Source: Lysobacterales bacterium (GTDB lineage: Bacteria > Pseudomonadota > Gammaproteobacteria > Xanthomonadales > Rhodanobacteraceae). Taken from it: a stretch of 64,000 nucleotides of DNA. Positions 55,324 through 64,000 of the stretch are shown piece after piece. Positions within the stretch are counted from its first letter, which is position 1; every line of letters begins with the position of its first letter. Location: positions 51,345-115,344 of the forward strand of contig JAFKNA010000012.1 of NCBI GenBank assembly GCA_017305135.1, written 5' to 3'. The position numbers and the translations under genes were made by a program. The notes beneath the pieces were generated by a model. It saw nothing but the letters and a program-made list of their open reading frames with translations. It was not told the origin of the DNA and ran no database searches.

Positions 55324-55851
55324 TTAGGCCTTCTTGGCTTCCTTCAACGTGATCTGCTCGCCCGCGTAGCGCACGCCCTTGCCCTTGTAGGGCTCCGGCG
55401 GACGGAACTTGCGGATGGTGGCCGCGACTTCACCGACGACCTGCTTGTCGGCGCCCTTGATGAGGATCTCGGTCTGCGCAGGCACCTCGATGGTGATGCC
55501 TTCGGGCGCCTGGAAGACGACCGGGTGCGAGAAGCCGAGGGTGAGGTTGAGATCCTTGCCCTGCAGCGCGGCACGATAGCCGACGCCGACCAGTTCGAGC
55601 TTGCGGGTGTAGCCCTCGCTGACGCCGGTGACCATGTTGCTGATCAGCGAACGCGCGGTGCCGGCCATCTTCACGTCGGCCGGGGTGTTGGCGCCGAGGC
55701 GGACCTCGTCGCCCTCGATGGTGACCGAGACGCCCGCCGGCGGCGACAGCGTGAGGGTTCCCTTCGGGCCCTTGACGGTGATGGCGTCATCGGCCGTGCG
55801 GCACTCGACGCCCTTGGGCAGGGTGATGGGCTTGTTTGCGATGCGTGACAT
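55324..55851 (-). CDS. rplF: 50S ribosomal protein L6
   Basis: 175 aa: [16 protein letters not shown], then the C-terminal signature [15 protein letters not shown]. Both L6 repeats are intact. Confidence 0.98.
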   Translation of the reverse strand: MSRIANKPITLPKGVECRTADDAITVKGPKGTLTLSPPAGVSVTIEGDEVRLGANTPADVKMAGTARSLISNMVTGVSEGYTRKLELVGVGYRAALQGKDLNLTLGFSHPVVFQAPEGITIEVPAQTEILIKGADKQVVGEVAATIRKFRPPEPYKGKGVRYAGEQITLKEAKKA

Positions 55852-55869
55852 TGCTTCGTCTCCGGCAGA

Positions 55870-56265
55870 TCAGGCAACCAGGCCGATGACCTCGCCACCG
55901 AGGCCCTTCTTGCGGGCCTGGGCGTCGGTCATGATCCCGGACGACGTGGAAACGATCGAAATGCCGAGGCCGTTGAGGACCCTGGGCAGTTCGTCCTTGC
56001 CGCGGTAGACGCGCAGGCCCGAGCGGCTGACGCGCTCGATGCGCGCGATGACCGGCTTGCCCAGGTGGTACTTCAGGGCGATCTCGAGCCGCGGCTTGCC
56101 GTCGGCTTCGGTGCTCTGGACGTCGGCGATGTAGCCCTCGTCCCTGAGCAGGTTGGCGATTGCCTGTTTCACGCGCGAGGCGGGCATCGCCACCGAGCGC
56201 TTGCCGACGGCCTGCGCATTGCGGATGCGCGTGAACATGTCGGCGATGGGATCAGTCATGCTCAT
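55870..56265 (-). CDS. rpsH: 30S ribosomal protein S8
   Basis: 131 aa: [18 protein letters not shown], and the C-terminal [22 protein letters not shown]8 is the usual translational regulator of the spc operon. Confidence 0.98.
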   Translation of the reverse strand: MSMTDPIADMFTRIRNAQAVGKRSVAMPASRVKQAIANLLRDEGYIADVQSTEADGKPRLEIALKYHLGKPVIARIERVSRSGLRVYRGKDELPRVLNGLGISIVSTSSGIMTDAQARKKGLGGEVIGLVA

Positions 56266-56309
56266 GTTTCAAAATTCCTGACTAGCATCGATATCCGGGA
56301 AATCCGGGT

Positions 56310-56400
56310 CTTGTTCGTGATTGTGATTCGTGATTGGCAAAAGCGGGAAAACCTGCAGCGGCACCGGCTCTTCCGAATCACCAATCACCAATCACGGCTT
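56310..56400. repeat. Facing GTGATT repeats between rpsN and rpsH
   Basis: CGTGATTGTGATTCGTGATT (56316-56335) faces GAATCACCAATCACCAATCA (56374-56393), a potential long stem. It belongs to the family at 54795 and 62794. Confidence 0.7.
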
Positions 56401-56402
56401 TG

Positions 56403-56708
56403 TTACCAGCTCGCCTTGCGCAGGCCGGGCACGTCGCCGCGCATGGTGGCTTCGCGCAGCTTGTTGCGGCCGAGACCGAACTTCTGGTAGACGCCGCGCG
56501 GACGACCGGTCATCGCGCAGCGGTTGCGCTGGCGCGCTGGGCTCGAGTCGCGCGGCAGCTTCTGCAGCTTGACCATTGCGGCCATCTTGTCGTCGTAGGA
56601 CGCGTCCGCGCTGGAGACGATCTTCTTCAGTTCGGCGCGCGTGGCCGCATACCGCTTGACCAGCTTGGTCCGCTTCACTTCGCGGTTGACCATCGAGGTC
56701 TTTGCCAT
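56403..56708 (-). CDS. rpsN: 30S ribosomal protein S14 (zinc-free form)
   Basis: 101 aa: [42 protein letters not shown] and the closing GLRKASW. The long form without the CxxC zinc pairs. Confidence 0.98.
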   Translation of the reverse strand: MAKTSMVNREVKRTKLVKRYAATRAELKKIVSSADASYDDKMAAMVKLQKLPRDSSPARQRNRCAMTGRPRGVYQKFGLGRNKLREATMRGDVPGLRKASW

Positions 56709-56732
56709 GTCTTGAATCCTGTTGCTTGTCTG

Positions 56733-56754
56733 GAAGTGCGGCCATCGCTGGCCA
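56733..56754. repeat. Degenerate palindromic repeat between rplE and rpsN
   Basis: GAAGTGCGGCCATCGCTGGCCA keeps the GGCCA...TGGCC stem of the core repeated at 50991-51310, with a changed loop. Confidence 0.6.
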
Positions 56755-56772
56755 GGCGCTCGAGGGAGTCGA

Positions 56773-57312
56773 TCAGTTCCTGAACGGGAAGCGGAATGCT
56801 TCCAGCAGGGCCCGGGCTTCCTCGTCGGTGCGCGCCGTGGTGGTGATGGAAATGTCCATGCCGCGCAGCGCGTCGATCTGGTCGAAATCGATCTCCGGGA
56901 AGATGATCTGTTCCTTCACGCCCATGTTGAAGTTGCCGCGGCCGTCGAACGAGCGGCCGGAGACGCCGCGGAAGTCGCGCACCCGCGGCAGCGAGATGTT
57001 GATCAGGCGGTCGAGGAACTCGTACATGCGCGCACGGCGCAGCGTGACCTTGCAGCCGATCGGCCAGTTCTCGCGGATCTTGAAGGTGGCGTGCGCGCGC
57101 CGCGACAGGGTGACGATCGGCTTCTGGCCGGACACCGTTGCCATGTCGGCCACCGCGTTCTCGAGGATCTTCTTGTTGCCCACCGCCTCGCCCACGCCCA
57201 TGTTGAGCGTGATCTTGGACAGGCGCGGCACCTGCATCGGGTTGGTGTACTTGAAGCGCTCGGTCAGCTTCGGCGCGACCTGCTCTTTGTAGATCTGTTC
57301 AAGGCGTGTCAT
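56773..57312 (-). CDS. rplE: 50S ribosomal protein L5
   Basis: 179 aa starting [20 protein letters not shown]; the L5 signature is [19 protein letters not shown] and the end is [16 protein letters not shown]. Binds 5S rRNA. Confidence 0.98.
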   Translation of the reverse strand: MTRLEQIYKEQVAPKLTERFKYTNPMQVPRLSKITLNMGVGEAVGNKKILENAVADMATVSGQKPIVTLSRRAHATFKIRENWPIGCKVTLRRARMYEFLDRLINISLPRVRDFRGVSGRSFDGRGNFNMGVKEQIIFPEIDFDQIDALRGMDISITTTARTDEEARALLEAFRFPFRN

Positions 57313-57322
57313 CGCATCGACC

Positions 57323-57637
57323 TCAGGCATCGACCACTTCGCCGGAAGAGCGGAACACGCGGACCTTGCGCCCGTCGCCGAGCGTCTTGAAGCCCACGCG
57401 CCCACCCCTGCCGGTGGCGGAGTTGAACAACATGACGTTGGAAATATGGAGGGGCGCCTCGCGCTCGATGATGCCGCCAGGCTGCTGCGCCTGCGGATTC
57501 GGCTTGGTGTGGCGCTTGACCAGGTTGATGTTCTGCACGTACACGGAATCACCCGCGACGCGCACCACATCGCCCCTCTGGCCCTTGTTCTTGCCGGCGG
57601 TCACGATGACGTGGTCGCCCTTCTTGATCCGGTTCAT
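57323..57637 (-). CDS. rplX: 50S ribosomal protein L24
   Basis: 104 aa with an N-terminal KOW motif ([21 protein letters not shown]) and [20 protein letters not shown]. Confidence 0.98.
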   Translation of the reverse strand: MNRIKKGDHVIVTAGKNKGQRGDVVRVAGDSVYVQNINLVKRHTKPNPQAQQPGGIIEREAPLHISNVMLFNSATGRGGRVGFKTLGDGRKVRVFRSSGEVVDA

Positions 57638-57656
57638 GGGGATTTCTCTGCTTCCA

Positions 57657-57758
57657 TCTGTAGGAGCCTGCGTGCAGGCAACTGGGCTTGCGTGCAGGCG
57701 ACTGGGTCTGCGGGCAAAGGAACGGTCGCGAGCACGCTCGCTCCTACGTCAATGCCGG
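57657..57758. repeat. REP-type repeats between rplX and rplN
   Basis: TGTAGGAGCCTGCGTGCAGGC is followed by two further GCGTGCAGGC-like copies and then GGTCGCGAGCACGCTCGCTCC. They sit inside the spc operon and would be transcribed. Confidence 0.75.
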
Positions 57759-57759
57759 C

Positions 57760-58128
57760 TCACAGCACCTCAGGCGCCAGCGATACGATCTTCATAAAGC
57801 GCTCGCCGCGCAGCTCGCGCGTGACCGGCCCGAAGATGCGGGTGCCGATCGGCTCCTGCTTGTTGTTGAGCAGCACCGCGGCGTTGCCGTCGAAGCGGAT
57901 CAGCGAACCGTCCGCGCGACGCACGCCCTTGCGGGTGCGCACCACGACCGCGTCGTAGACCTCGCCCTTCTTGACCTTGCCGCGCGGGATCGCCTCGCGC
58001 ACCGAGACCTTGATCACGTCGCCGATGTGCGCGTAGCGGCGCTTGGAACCGCCCAGCACCTTGATGCACATCAGTTCGCGGGCACCGCTGTTGTCCGCTG
58101 CGGTCAGCGTGCTTTGCATCTGGATCAT
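57760..58128 (-). CDS. rplN: 50S ribosomal protein L14
   Basis: 122 aa: [27 protein letters not shown] and [24 protein letters not shown]. Universal L14 features. Confidence 0.98.
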   Translation of the reverse strand: MIQMQSTLTAADNSGARELMCIKVLGGSKRRYAHIGDVIKVSVREAIPRGKVKKGEVYDAVVVRTRKGVRRADGSLIRFDGNAAVLLNNKQEPIGTRIFGPVTRELRGERFMKIVSLAPEVL

Positions 58129-58156
58129 GTTGCTACTCCTTCCGCTCCTTCACGCT

Positions 58157-58420
58157 TCAGGCTTCGGCGCGCGTGACGACCTTCACGACGCGCCAGTTCT
58201 TGGTCTTGGACAGGGGCCGGCATTCCACGATGTGGACGATGTCGCCTTCCTTGCACTCGCCGCCCTCGTCGTGCGCATGCACCTTGGTGGAGCGACGCAC
58301 GATCTTGCCGTACAGCGGATGCTGCACCTGGCGCTCGAGCAGGACGGTCACGGTCTTGGCCATCTTGTTGCTGACCACGCGCCCTTCGACGGTGCGCTGG
58401 ATCTTCGCTGTTTCGTTCAT
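58157..58420 (-). CDS. rpsQ: 30S ribosomal protein S17
   Basis: 87 aa starting [41 protein letters not shown] is the S17 signature. Overlaps rpmC by 4 nt (ATGA). Confidence 0.98.
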   Translation of the reverse strand: MNETAKIQRTVEGRVVSNKMAKTVTVLLERQVQHPLYGKIVRRSTKVHAHDEGGECKEGDIVHIVECRPLSKTKNWRVVKVVTRAEA

Positions 58421-58617
58421 TGCTGCGATTCCTGCTTCCCGGTGCCAAGCAGGTGCTTGACCTGCGCGATCTCGCGACGGACGCGCCGGAACTGGTGGGT
58501 CTGCGACATCTGGCCGGAGCCCTTCTGCATGCGCAGGTTGAACTGTTCGCGGCGCAGCTCGACCAGATGCTCCTGGAGCTGCCCGGCATTCTTCTTGCGG
58601 AGTTCGTTGAGATCCAT
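58417..58617 (-). CDS. rpmC: 50S ribosomal protein L29
   Basis: 66 aa: [20 protein letters not shown], helical hairpin with [14 protein letters not shown]. Overlaps rplP by 1 nt and rpsQ by 4 nt. Confidence 0.98.
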   Translation of the reverse strand: MDLNELRKKNAGQLQEHLVELRREQFNLRMQKGSGQMSQTHQFRRVRREIAQVKHLLGTGKQESQQ

Positions 58618-59030
58618 CACAGCACCGTCCGGGCAACGAATTGGGTCTGCACCGAGAGCTTGGCGGCGGCCAGGCGGAACGCCTCGCGCGCCTCGGACTC
58701 GGCGATGCCTTCGATTTCGTAGAGCATGCGGCCGGGCTGGATCGGGGCGACCCAGAACTCGACGCTGCCCTTGCCGTTGCCCATGCGGACCTCGATCGGC
58801 TTCTTGGAAATCGGCTTGTCGGGGAACACGCGGATCCACAGCTTGCCGCCGCGCTTGACGTAGCGCGTGATGGTGCGGCGGGCCGATTCGATCTGGCGTG
58901 CGGTCAGGTGGCCGTGGGTGGTGGCGCGCAGGCCGAACTCGCCGAAGCTGACCTTGTTGCCGACGTGCGAGAGCCCGCGGTTGCGTGCCTTCTGGACCTT
59001 GCGGTATTTGGTGCGCTTGGGTTGCAGCAT
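58617..59030 (-). CDS. rplP: 50S ribosomal protein L16
   Basis: 137 aa: [42 protein letters not shown] and [22 protein letters not shown]. Confidence 0.98.
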   Translation of the reverse strand: MLQPKRTKYRKVQKARNRGLSHVGNKVSFGEFGLRATTHGHLTARQIESARRTITRYVKRGGKLWIRVFPDKPISKKPIEVRMGNGKGSVEFWVAPIQPGRMLYEIEGIAESEAREAFRLAAAKLSVQTQFVARTVL

Positions 59031-59033
59031 GAT

Positions 59034-59741
59034 TTACGCTCCTGCCTTGGGCGCGCGGCGCTGCGGACGCTCTTCCGCGGCCTCGGCCTTGGCTTCCTGC
59101 TGGGCGGCGTGCAGGTCGAAGATCTCGCCCCTGTAGACCCACACCTTGACCCCGATGATGCCGTAGGTGGTGTGCGCTTCGGCAAAGCCGTAGTCGATGT
59201 CCGCGCGCAGCGTGTGCAGCGGCACGCGACCCTCGCGATACCATTCCGAGCGCGCGATTTCGGCGCCGTTGAGGCGGCCGCCCACGTTCACCTTGATGCC
59301 GAGCGCGCCCAGGCGCATCGCGTTCTGCACCGAGCGCTTCATGGCGCGGCGGAACATGATGCGGCGCTCGAGCTGCTGGGCGATGGATTCGGCGACCAGC
59401 TGCGCGTCGAGTTCGGGCTTGCGCACCTCGACCACGTTGATGTGCGAGGGCACGCCCATCACGCGGGTGACCTCCTTGCGCAGCTTCTCGATGTCCTCGC
59501 CCTTCTTGCCGATCACCACGCCCGGGCGGGCGGTGTGGATGGTGACGCGGGCGGTCTTGGCGGGACGCTCGATCTGGATCCTCGAAACGCCGGCCTGGGC
59601 GAGCTTCTTCTTGAGCAGCTCGCGCACCTTGAGGTCGGCGCCAAGGTACTCGGCGTATTCGCGCTTGCCCGCGAACCACTTCGAGTTCCAGTCCTTGCTG
59701 ATGCCAAGGCGGATGCCAGTGGGATGAACTTTGTGACCCAT
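59034..59741 (-). CDS. rpsC: 30S ribosomal protein S3
   Basis: 235 aa starting [22 protein letters not shown] domain with [17 protein letters not shown] and C-terminal domain [23 protein letters not shown]. The C-terminal tail is acidic and basic in patches ([19 protein letters not shown]). Confidence 0.98.
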   Translation of the reverse strand: MGHKVHPTGIRLGISKDWNSKWFAGKREYAEYLGADLKVRELLKKKLAQAGVSRIQIERPAKTARVTIHTARPGVVIGKKGEDIEKLRKEVTRVMGVPSHINVVEVRKPELDAQLVAESIAQQLERRIMFRRAMKRSVQNAMRLGALGIKVNVGGRLNGAEIARSEWYREGRVPLHTLRADIDYGFAEAHTTYGIIGVKVWVYRGEIFDLHAAQQEAKAEAAEERPQRRAPKAGA

Positions 59742-59760
59742 CGTAAGCCGTCCTGTACCT

Positions 59761-60090
59761 TTATTCGCCGACAACCACGGTGATGTGGCTGGTGCGCTTG
59801 GAAATGCGGGAACCGCGGCCCTTGGCGCGTGCATGCATGCGCTTGAGGATCGCACCCTCGTCGACGAAGATGCGCGCGACCTTGAGCTCGTCGACGTCGG
59901 CGCCCAGGTTGTTCTCGGCGTTGGCGACCGCCGACAGCAGCACCTTGCGGATCAGGTGCGCCGCCTTCTTGTCGCTGAACGCGAGCAGGTTCGAGGCACG
60001 CTCGACCGCGAGTCCGCGCACCTGGTCGGCGACCAGGCGGGCCTTTTGCGGGGAAATGCGCGCGCTGCGCAGAATCGCTTTGGCTTCCAT
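59761..60090 (-). CDS. rplV: 50S ribosomal protein L22
   Basis: 109 aa starting [40 protein letters not shown] and [24 protein letters not shown] three codons upstream (60099) is an alternative start. Confidence 0.97.
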   Translation of the reverse strand: MEAKAILRSARISPQKARLVADQVRGLAVERASNLLAFSDKKAAHLIRKVLLSAVANAENNLGADVDELKVARIFVDEGAILKRMHARAKGRGSRISKRTSHITVVVGE

Positions 60091-60102
60091 CGTGCTCACC
60101 CG

Positions 60103-60387
60103 TTACCTCTTGGCGTCTTTCGACTTCTTGTCACCCGAGTGCCCCTTGAAGGTCCGCGTGATCGCGAACTCGCCGAGCTTGTGGCCAACCATGTTCTCGT
60201 TCACCAGCACGGGCACGTGCTGGCGCCCGTTGTGGATGGCGAGGGTCAGGCCGACCATCTCCGGGATGACCATGGAACGGCGCGACCAGGTCTTGATCGG
60301 GCGCTTGTTGTTGCCGGCGCTCGCCGTCTCCACCTTCTTCTGGAGGTGGTGATCGACGAACGGGCCTTTCTTCAGAGAGCGAGCCAT
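60103..60387 (-). CDS. rpsS: 30S ribosomal protein S19
   Basis: 94 aa: [20 protein letters not shown] and [16 protein letters not shown]. Confidence 0.98.
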   Translation of the reverse strand: MARSLKKGPFVDHHLQKKVETASAGNNKRPIKTWSRRSMVIPEMVGLTLAIHNGRQHVPVLVNENMVGHKLGEFAITRTFKGHSGDKKSKDAKR

Positions 60388-60390
60388 CTA

Positions 60391-61218
60391 TCAACCCCTG
60401 CGATCGCGGACGATGAACTTCGTCGTGCGCTTGTTCTTGCGCGTCTTGTAACCCTTGGTCGGCATGCCCCACGGGGACACCGGATGCGGGTTGCCCTGGC
60501 CGGCCTTGGCCTCGCCACCACCGTGCGGGTGGTCGACCGGGTTCATGGCGGCGCCACGAACGGTCGGGCGCACGCCGCGCCAGCGGCTGGCGCCGGCCTT
60601 GCCGAGCTTGCGCAGGCTGTGTTCGGAGTTGCCGACCTCGCCCACCGTGGCGCGGCACTCGACCGGCACCTTGCGCATCTCGCCGGAACGCAGGCGCAGC
60701 GTGGCATAGCCCTGCTCGCGCGCGACCAGCTGAGCCGAGGCGCCGGCGGAGCGGGCCAGCTGCGCGCCCTTGCCGGGCTTCATCTCGATGCAGTGCACCG
60801 TCGAGCCGATCGGGATGTTGCGCAGCGGCAGCGCGTTGCCGACCTTGATCGGCGCATCATGCCCGCTCATCAGCTGGTCGCCCACCTGCGCACCCTTGGG
60901 CGCGATGATGTAGCGGCGCTCGCCGTCGACGAAGCACAGCAGCGCGATGTGCGCGGTGCGGTTCGGATCGTACTCGATGCGCTCGATGCGGCAGGCAATG
61001 CCTTCCTTGTCGCGCTTGAAGTCGATCACTCGGTAGTGCTGCTTGGCGCCACCACCCTTGTGCCGCGTGGTGATGCGGCCATAGTGGTTGCGGCCACCGG
61101 TACGCGACTGCGGCTCGGTCAGCGGTGCATGCGGCGCGCCCTTGTGCAGGCCCGGCGTGACTACACGCACGACGCCGCGGCGGCCGGCCGAAGTGGGTTT
61201 TACTTTGATCAGTGCCAT
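60391..61218 (-). CDS. rplB: 50S ribosomal protein L2
   Basis: 275 aa: [40 protein letters not shown] and the peptidyl-transferase-proximal [18 protein letters not shown]. Confidence 0.98.
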   Translation of the reverse strand: MALIKVKPTSAGRRGVVRVVTPGLHKGAPHAPLTEPQSRTGGRNHYGRITTRHKGGGAKQHYRVIDFKRDKEGIACRIERIEYDPNRTAHIALLCFVDGERRYIIAPKGAQVGDQLMSGHDAPIKVGNALPLRNIPIGSTVHCIEMKPGKGAQLARSAGASAQLVAREQGYATLRLRSGEMRKVPVECRATVGEVGNSEHSLRKLGKAGASRWRGVRPTVRGAAMNPVDHPHGGGEAKAGQGNPHPVSPWGMPTKGYKTRKNKRTTKFIVRDRRG

Positions 61219-61231
61219 GTGTCGTCCACCC

Positions 61232-61522
61232 TCAGGGCTTGGCGGTCACGTCGATGGTCTGGCCATCGACGAGGCGCACGTAAGCCTTGCGCCTGTTGCT
61301 GCGCGTGCCGGTGCGGTTGCGGAAGGCGCGGGCCTTTCCCTTCTGATTGATCAGGTTCACCGACTGCACGTCGACGCTGAACAGCCCTTCGACCGCTGCC
61401 TTCACGTCGGCCTTGGTCGCGCCCGGCGCGACCACGAACACGTACTGGTTGCCTTCCTGCAGGCGCGCACTCTTCTCGGAGATGTGCGGTGCGCGCAGGA
61501 CGGAGAGAAGACGCTCGTTCAT
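61232..61522 (-). CDS. rplW: 50S ribosomal protein L23
   Basis: 96 aa starting [40 protein letters not shown]. Its ATG overlaps the rplD stop by 4 nt. Confidence 0.98.
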   Translation of the reverse strand: MNERLLSVLRAPHISEKSARLQEGNQYVFVVAPGATKADVKAAVEGLFSVDVQSVNLINQKGKARAFRNRTGTRSNRRKAYVRLVDGQTIDVTAKP

Positions 61523-62121
61523 GCCAGCCACTCCTCGATGCGCTTGACCGAATCGATGCTGATGACCACCTTGTCCGCGCCGACCAGGCTCACCGGATCC
61601 AGCGCGGCGACGTCCACGACGTGGAGGTAGGGGATGTTGCGCGCGGCCAGGAACAGCGATTCCGGCGCATTCTCGACCACCAGCACCACGCGTCCGGCTG
61701 CTTCCAGCTCGGCGAGCCTGCCGACCAGGAGCCTGGTCTTGGGCTCGTCGATGGACAGCGACTCGACCACGGACAGGCGACCCTGGCGGTTGAGCTGCGA
61801 CAGGATCGAGGCCATCGCGCCGCGGTACATCTTGCGGTTGATCTTCTGCGCGAAGCTGCGCGGCTTGGCCGCGAAGGTCACGCCACCGCCGGTGAAGATC
61901 GGCGCGGTGAGCGCGCCGTGGCGGGCACCGCCACCCTTCTGGCGCTTGGACTTCTTGGTGGTACCGGACACTTCCGAGCGCGTCTTCTGCGCCTTGGTGC
62001 CGGCACGCCCGGCGTTGCGATAGGCGACGACGACCTGGTGCACGAGATCCTCGCGCCACTCGGTGCCGAACACCGCCTCGGAAACGGCGACGGGATTCGC
62101 GCCAACGACATTGAGTTCCAT
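61519..62121 (-). CDS. rplD: 50S ribosomal protein L4
   Basis: 200 aa: tunnel loop [20 protein letters not shown] and [18 protein letters not shown]. In other gammaproteobacteria L4 represses the S10 operon. Confidence 0.98.
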   Translation of the reverse strand: MELNVVGANPVAVSEAVFGTEWREDLVHQVVVAYRNAGRAGTKAQKTRSEVSGTTKKSKRQKGGGARHGALTAPIFTGGGVTFAAKPRSFAQKINRKMYRGAMASILSQLNRQGRLSVVESLSIDEPKTRLLVGRLAELEAAGRVVLVVENAPESLFLAARNIPYLHVVDVAALDPVSLVGADKVVISIDSVKRIEEWLA

Positions 62122-62131
62122 GGCGTCCTCC

Positions 62132-62776
62132 TTACCTCGACTTCACGGCGGGACGGATGACGACGTTGCCGCCCGGCGCCCCCGGGACCGCGCCCCTGAT
62201 CGCCACCAGGTGGCGCTCGGCGTCGATCTTGACCACTTCCAGGTTCATCGAGGTGCGGCTGACGTTGCCCATGTGGCCGGCCATCTTCTTGCCCGGGAAC
62301 ACGCGGCCCGGCGTCTGGCGCTGGCCGATGGAGCCCGGCACGCGATGCGACAGCGAGTTGCCGTGCGTGGCGTCACCCATGGAGAAGTGCCAGCGCTTGA
62401 TGACGCCCTGGAAGCCCTTGCCCTTGCTGACGCCCGAGACATCGACCTTCTGGCCGACGCTGAACACTTCGTCCGCCTTGAGCTCGGCGCCCGGCGCATA
62501 CCTGTCGAGCTCGCCCGCGTCGACGCGGAACTCCCACAGGCCGCGACCGCCCTCGACCTTGGCCTTGGCATAGTGCCCGGCCAGCGGCTTGTTGATCAGC
62601 GCGGCGCGCTTGCTGCCCGCGGTGACCTGGACGGCGCTGTAGCCGTCGTTCTCGACCGTCTTCACCTGCGTCACGCGGTTCGGTGTCGCCTCGATCAGCG
62701 TCACCGGCACCGAGCGGCCGTCTTCGGTGAAGACGCGGCTCATGCCGCATTTACGACCTACCAACCCGATACTCAT
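62132..62776 (-). CDS. rplC: 50S ribosomal protein L3
   Basis: 214 aa: [20 protein letters not shown] and the tip loop [20 protein letters not shown]. Glutamine in GQRQTPGRV is the site methylated by PrmB in E. coli. Confidence 0.98.
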   Translation of the reverse strand: MSIGLVGRKCGMSRVFTEDGRSVPVTLIEATPNRVTQVKTVENDGYSAVQVTAGSKRAALINKPLAGHYAKAKVEGGRGLWEFRVDAGELDRYAPGAELKADEVFSVGQKVDVSGVSKGKGFQGVIKRWHFSMGDATHGNSLSHRVPGSIGQRQTPGRVFPGKKMAGHMGNVSRTSMNLEVVKIDAERHLVAIRGAVPGAPGGNVVIRPAVKSR

Positions 62777-62793
62777 CGTCGTATCTCTCTAGT

Positions 62794-62881
62794 TCGGGAA
62801 TGGGGAATGGGGAATGGGGAATGGTAGGAGCGCGACACGCTCCTGCTTCAACTATTCCCTATTCCCAACTCCCGATTCCCT
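62794..62881. repeat. Facing GGGAATGGGGAATGG repeats between rplC and rpsJ
   Basis: GGGAATGGGGAATGGGGAAT (from 62797) faces TATTCCCTATTCCCAACTCC (from 62853). Between them sits TAGGAGCGCGACACGCTCCT, a smaller hairpin. Together they form a large imperfect stem in the S10 leader-proximal spacer. Confidence 0.75.
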
Positions 62882-62888
62882 GCCTCAA

Positions 62889-63200
62889 TCAGTGCAACTT
62901 GATCTGGACGTCGACGCCGGCCGCCAGGTCGAGCTTCATCAGCGCGTCCACGGTCTTGTCGTTGGGGTCGACGATGTCCAGCACGCGCTTGTGGATGCGC
63001 GTCTCGTACTGGTCGCGCGCATCCTTGTCCACGTGCGGCGACACCAGGATGGTGTAGCGCTCGATCTTGGTCGGCAGCGGAATGGGGCCGAGCACCTGTG
63101 CGCCGGTCCGCTTCGCCGTTTCGACGATCTCGCTCGCGGAACGATCGATCAAGCGATGATCGAACGCCTTGAGCCGGATACGAATCTTCTGTTCCGCCAT
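62889..63200 (-). CDS. rpsJ: 30S ribosomal protein S10
   Basis: 103 aa starting [47 protein letters not shown]. First gene of the S10 operon; the 642-bp spacer upstream probably holds its promoter and leader. Confidence 0.98.
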   Translation of the reverse strand: MAEQKIRIRLKAFDHRLIDRSASEIVETAKRTGAQVLGPIPLPTKIERYTILVSPHVDKDARDQYETRIHKRVLDIVDPNDKTVDALMKLDLAAGVDVQIKLH

Positions 63201-63842
63201 TGCCGTGTCCTGATCTGAAAGAACTTGCCTGCTGGAAGGCGCGGCCACTCGCCCCGCCCGCCGCATGCCATGGGCTGCGGCCCGTGTCCTGGATGATGAC
63301 GCCATGAAAACGCGGGCGGACCGAAATCGGCCCGCCCAGGTCTGAACCTTCATATCGCCGACGTCGCAGGCATTCGCCGCGTCGCCACGATCCGCATCCC
63401 TTCCCGCGAACTCGAAGCACCTCCTGTGCCTCATTTCGCTGTCGTATTCAGCCCTGCCCTAAGCAGGGAGCCGCGCACTATACCCACTTTTCTTTGAAAA
63501 GAAAAGTGGGTTGTGTACTTCTGCGGTCCTCCCTGACCGCAAAGAACAAACCGGCATCCATGCCGGACTGTCAATCAACAGCACGGCTTCGGGAGCGGCC
63601 TGCGACCGGATCAAAGGCGCTGGACCTGTGGCCCTGATTCCCGCCCCACCCGCATTCCTGCCCGGAGCGGCCTGGGACGTCCGGATCACAGGCGCTTGCA
63701 CCTGCAACCCGGTTCCCGCCCCCGGCCGCATCCCTGCCGGACTTTCAATCAACAGCGCGGCTTCGGGCGAGGTCGATAACGGCCGGGACCGCAGGCGGTT
63801 GCCCTTGCGATTCCCGACTCACCAATCCCGATTCCCGGCTCG
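63201..63842. repeat. Long tuf-rpsJ spacer with hairpin and internal duplication
   Basis: CCCACTTTTCTTTGAAAAGAAAAGTGGG (63483-63510) is a perfect long inverted repeat. On the minus strand it runs into GGTATAGTGCGC, whose TATAGT could be a -10 box for the S10 operon. A 39-bp segment (CATCCATGCCGGACTGTCAA...) at 63555-63593 recurs at 63729-63767, 174 bp later, with three differences. Weaker matches lie between the copies (CGGATCA.AGGCGCT). GATTCCCGACTCACCAATCC near 63809 is a further repeat arm. Confidence 0.65.

Positions 63843-64000
<158 letters not shown>

Overview
The window is GC-rich chromosomal DNA from a gammaproteobacterium, most likely of the order Xanthomonadales (Lysobacterales). 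Evidence for this is a FimX-type REC-PAS-GGDEF-EAL protein, a class II DAHP synthase, a folE2-type GTP cyclohydrolase, an S10-spc-alpha ribosomal cluster without rpmJ between secY and rpsM, and dispersed repeats of the kind common in that order (GTAGGAGCGACC-type REPs and a 245-bp repeat near 2.9 kb and 35.6 kb). Genus cannot be fixed from the sequence alone.

Layout: 1-466 holds cydP and the start of cydA. 859-6451 has a lone aromatic amino acid ammonia-lyase, hisS and a secreted class C beta-lactamase-like serine hydrolase, separated by palindromic repeats. 6764-6840 is tRNA-Pro(CGG), the insertion site of a 9.8-kb mobile island ending at 16655. 16815-19768 holds a VapBC-type toxin-antitoxin pair, an FAD monooxygenase and an AT-richer lipoprotein. 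20286-23557 is a helicase-exonuclease pair resembling MrfA-MrfB. 23729-28380 has folE2 and a co-directional run mtaD-ubiG-HAD phosphatase (MupP-like)-phytoene synthase-like. 28720-30426 is the divergent efp/epmB pair. Next come fimX, ppiB, a PIMT-erythromycin esterase fusion and typA. 38196-44391 is a type III restriction-modification locus with its own regulator and a higBA module inserted between mod and res. 44661-48539 has sodC, class II DAHP synthase, dsbB and an ALG10-like membrane protein. 48620-64000 is the alpha, spc and S10 ribosomal block up to the end of tuf, all on the minus strand.

The main mobile feature is the island at 6796-16655. It has a perfect 45-bp duplication of the tRNA 3' end, a tyrosine integrase and AlpA. 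It also carries a full set of HK97-type head genes (major capsid, prohead protease, portal, HNH, TerS, TerL, head closure and connector), and I see no tail, lysis or repressor gene. This is the architecture of a capsid-forming phage-inducible chromosomal island (cf-PICI). It also carries helically phased direct repeats at both ends (candidate integrase arm sites), four palindromic iterons beside a winged-helix protein gene (candidate replication origin), and a 10-bp-phased triple repeat in front of the capsid gene.

Non-coding sequence is unusually rich in repeats. The clearest case is an array of five 64-bp tandem units between rpsK and rpsD inside the alpha operon. The same palindromic core occurs singly in three other ribosomal-operon gaps.
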